From CAZQYC01 sp043746555 (GTDB taxonomy: Bacteria > Pseudomonadota > Gammaproteobacteria > Steroidobacterales > Steroidobacteraceae), in NCBI GenBank assembly GCA_043746555.1, contig JAYTQU010000223.1, positions 1 through 5,518 on the forward strand: a stretch of DNA of 5,518 nt, given 5' to 3'. Below the pieces are notes generated by a model. It did not search any database. It saw only the letters and a program-made list of their open reading frames with translations, and was not told the DNA's origin. The position numbers and the translations under genes are program-made. Positions 5,416 through 5,518 of this stretch are shown here, piece by piece (position 1 is the stretch's first letter; every line of letters begins with the position of its first letter).

Positions 5416-5505
5416 ATCTAACGCCCCGCATAAAACGCCGTGCAAGTGCGTAGCTGTTGCACGGTCGAATGAGCGAAGCGAATGATTTTGATGCGGTTGT
5501 TCGGC
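5416..5505 (-). repeat. attC site of the upstream cassette A (90 bp)
   Basis: On the minus strand R'' is GCCGAAC (5505-5499, one off consensus) and R' is GTTAGAT (5422-5416, perfect GTTRRRY). The arms CGCATCAAAA and TTTTATGCG pair, again with one extra C in L''. An inner 8-bp stem, CCGTGCAA (5438-5445) with TTGCACGG (5457-5464), closes the structure. It belongs to a cassette whose gene lies beyond the right edge. Confidence 0.83.
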
Positions 5506-5518
5506 TCCGATGGCTTGA

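Larger units (their letters stand above)
3933..5518 (-). mobile_element. Integron gene-cassette array (partial), minus orientation
   Basis: Four attC sites punctuate this stretch and minus-strand genes lie between them. Taking the crossover between G and TT of each R' box, the cassettes read right to left. A: only its attC (5416-5505) is visible. B: 5421-4822, toxin-antitoxin. C: 4821-4430, 91-residue membrane protein. D: 4429-3939, 33-residue peptide plus 110-residue membrane protein. In B the head GTTAGATTTCC (5422-5412) is the exact reverse complement of bases 4881-4871 on the minus strand, at its own R''. In D the head and tail match over 13 bp (4430-4418 versus 4023-4011). Such matching is expected when a cassette excises as a circle and rebuilds its own attC. 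No integrase or attI lies in the window. By orientation they should be to the right, so 3933 is the distal end of the array, unless more cassettes once lay in the DUF535 region. Confidence 0.85.

Noticed and set aside
4424..5505. The similar repeats as CRISPR or transposon inverted repeats
   Set aside because: There are too few copies and no regular spacers or transposase. Their boxes, arms and unpaired C fit attC instead.

Overview
This window looks like proteobacterial chromosome with moderate GC (by eye). An ordinary chromosomal flank meets part of a mobile integron gene-cassette array. The left part (1-3892) carries metabolic and transport genes. The right part (about 3933-5518) is a run of small minus-strand cassettes separated by attC recombination sites. 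Sedentary chromosomal integrons of this kind are best known from Gammaproteobacteria such as Vibrio and Xanthomonas, and the DUF535 (VirK/YbjX) gene is also typical of Beta/Gammaproteobacteria. The species cannot be named from the sequence.

Left flank. The first 133 bases are the start of a minus-strand VOC/glyoxalase-fold protein that runs off the window. Divergent from it, behind a plausible sigma70-type promoter, is a complete MATE-family multidrug/Na+ (or H+) antiporter (361-1713). It converges on a minus-strand ComB-like 2-phosphosulfolactate phosphatase family gene (1755-2474). Next is a plus-strand DUF535 (VirK/YbjX) gene ending at 3892, whose start is unclear. An 83-bp direct repeat lies upstream of its conserved domain and again across its 3' end.

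Right part. Four attC sites (3933-4017, 4424-4513, 4816-4877, 5416-5505) can be read directly. Each has R''/R' boxes around imperfectly paired arms, and each has a single unpaired C in the L'' arm when read on the minus strand. All four therefore point the same way as the minus-strand genes between them. The array is transcribed right to left, and the integrase and attI would be expected beyond base 5518. Cassette B (about 5421-4822, 600 bp) carries a BrnT-type toxin and a ribbon-helix-helix antitoxin. Cassette C (about 4821-4430, 392 bp) carries a 91-residue membrane protein. Cassette D (about 4429-3939, 491 bp) carries a 33-residue peptide translationally coupled to a 110-residue membrane protein. 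For B and D the bases at the cassette head are the exact reverse complement of those before its own R'' box (11 and 13 bp), which fixes the boundaries.

Most interesting are the well-defined cassette array with two unrecognised membrane-protein cassettes and an embedded toxin-antitoxin pair, and the repeat-flanked DUF535 gene at the array edge. In the repeat, the differences over one stretch fall mainly in third codon positions. This suggests copy 1 is the leftover 3' end of a lost DUF535 paralogue.
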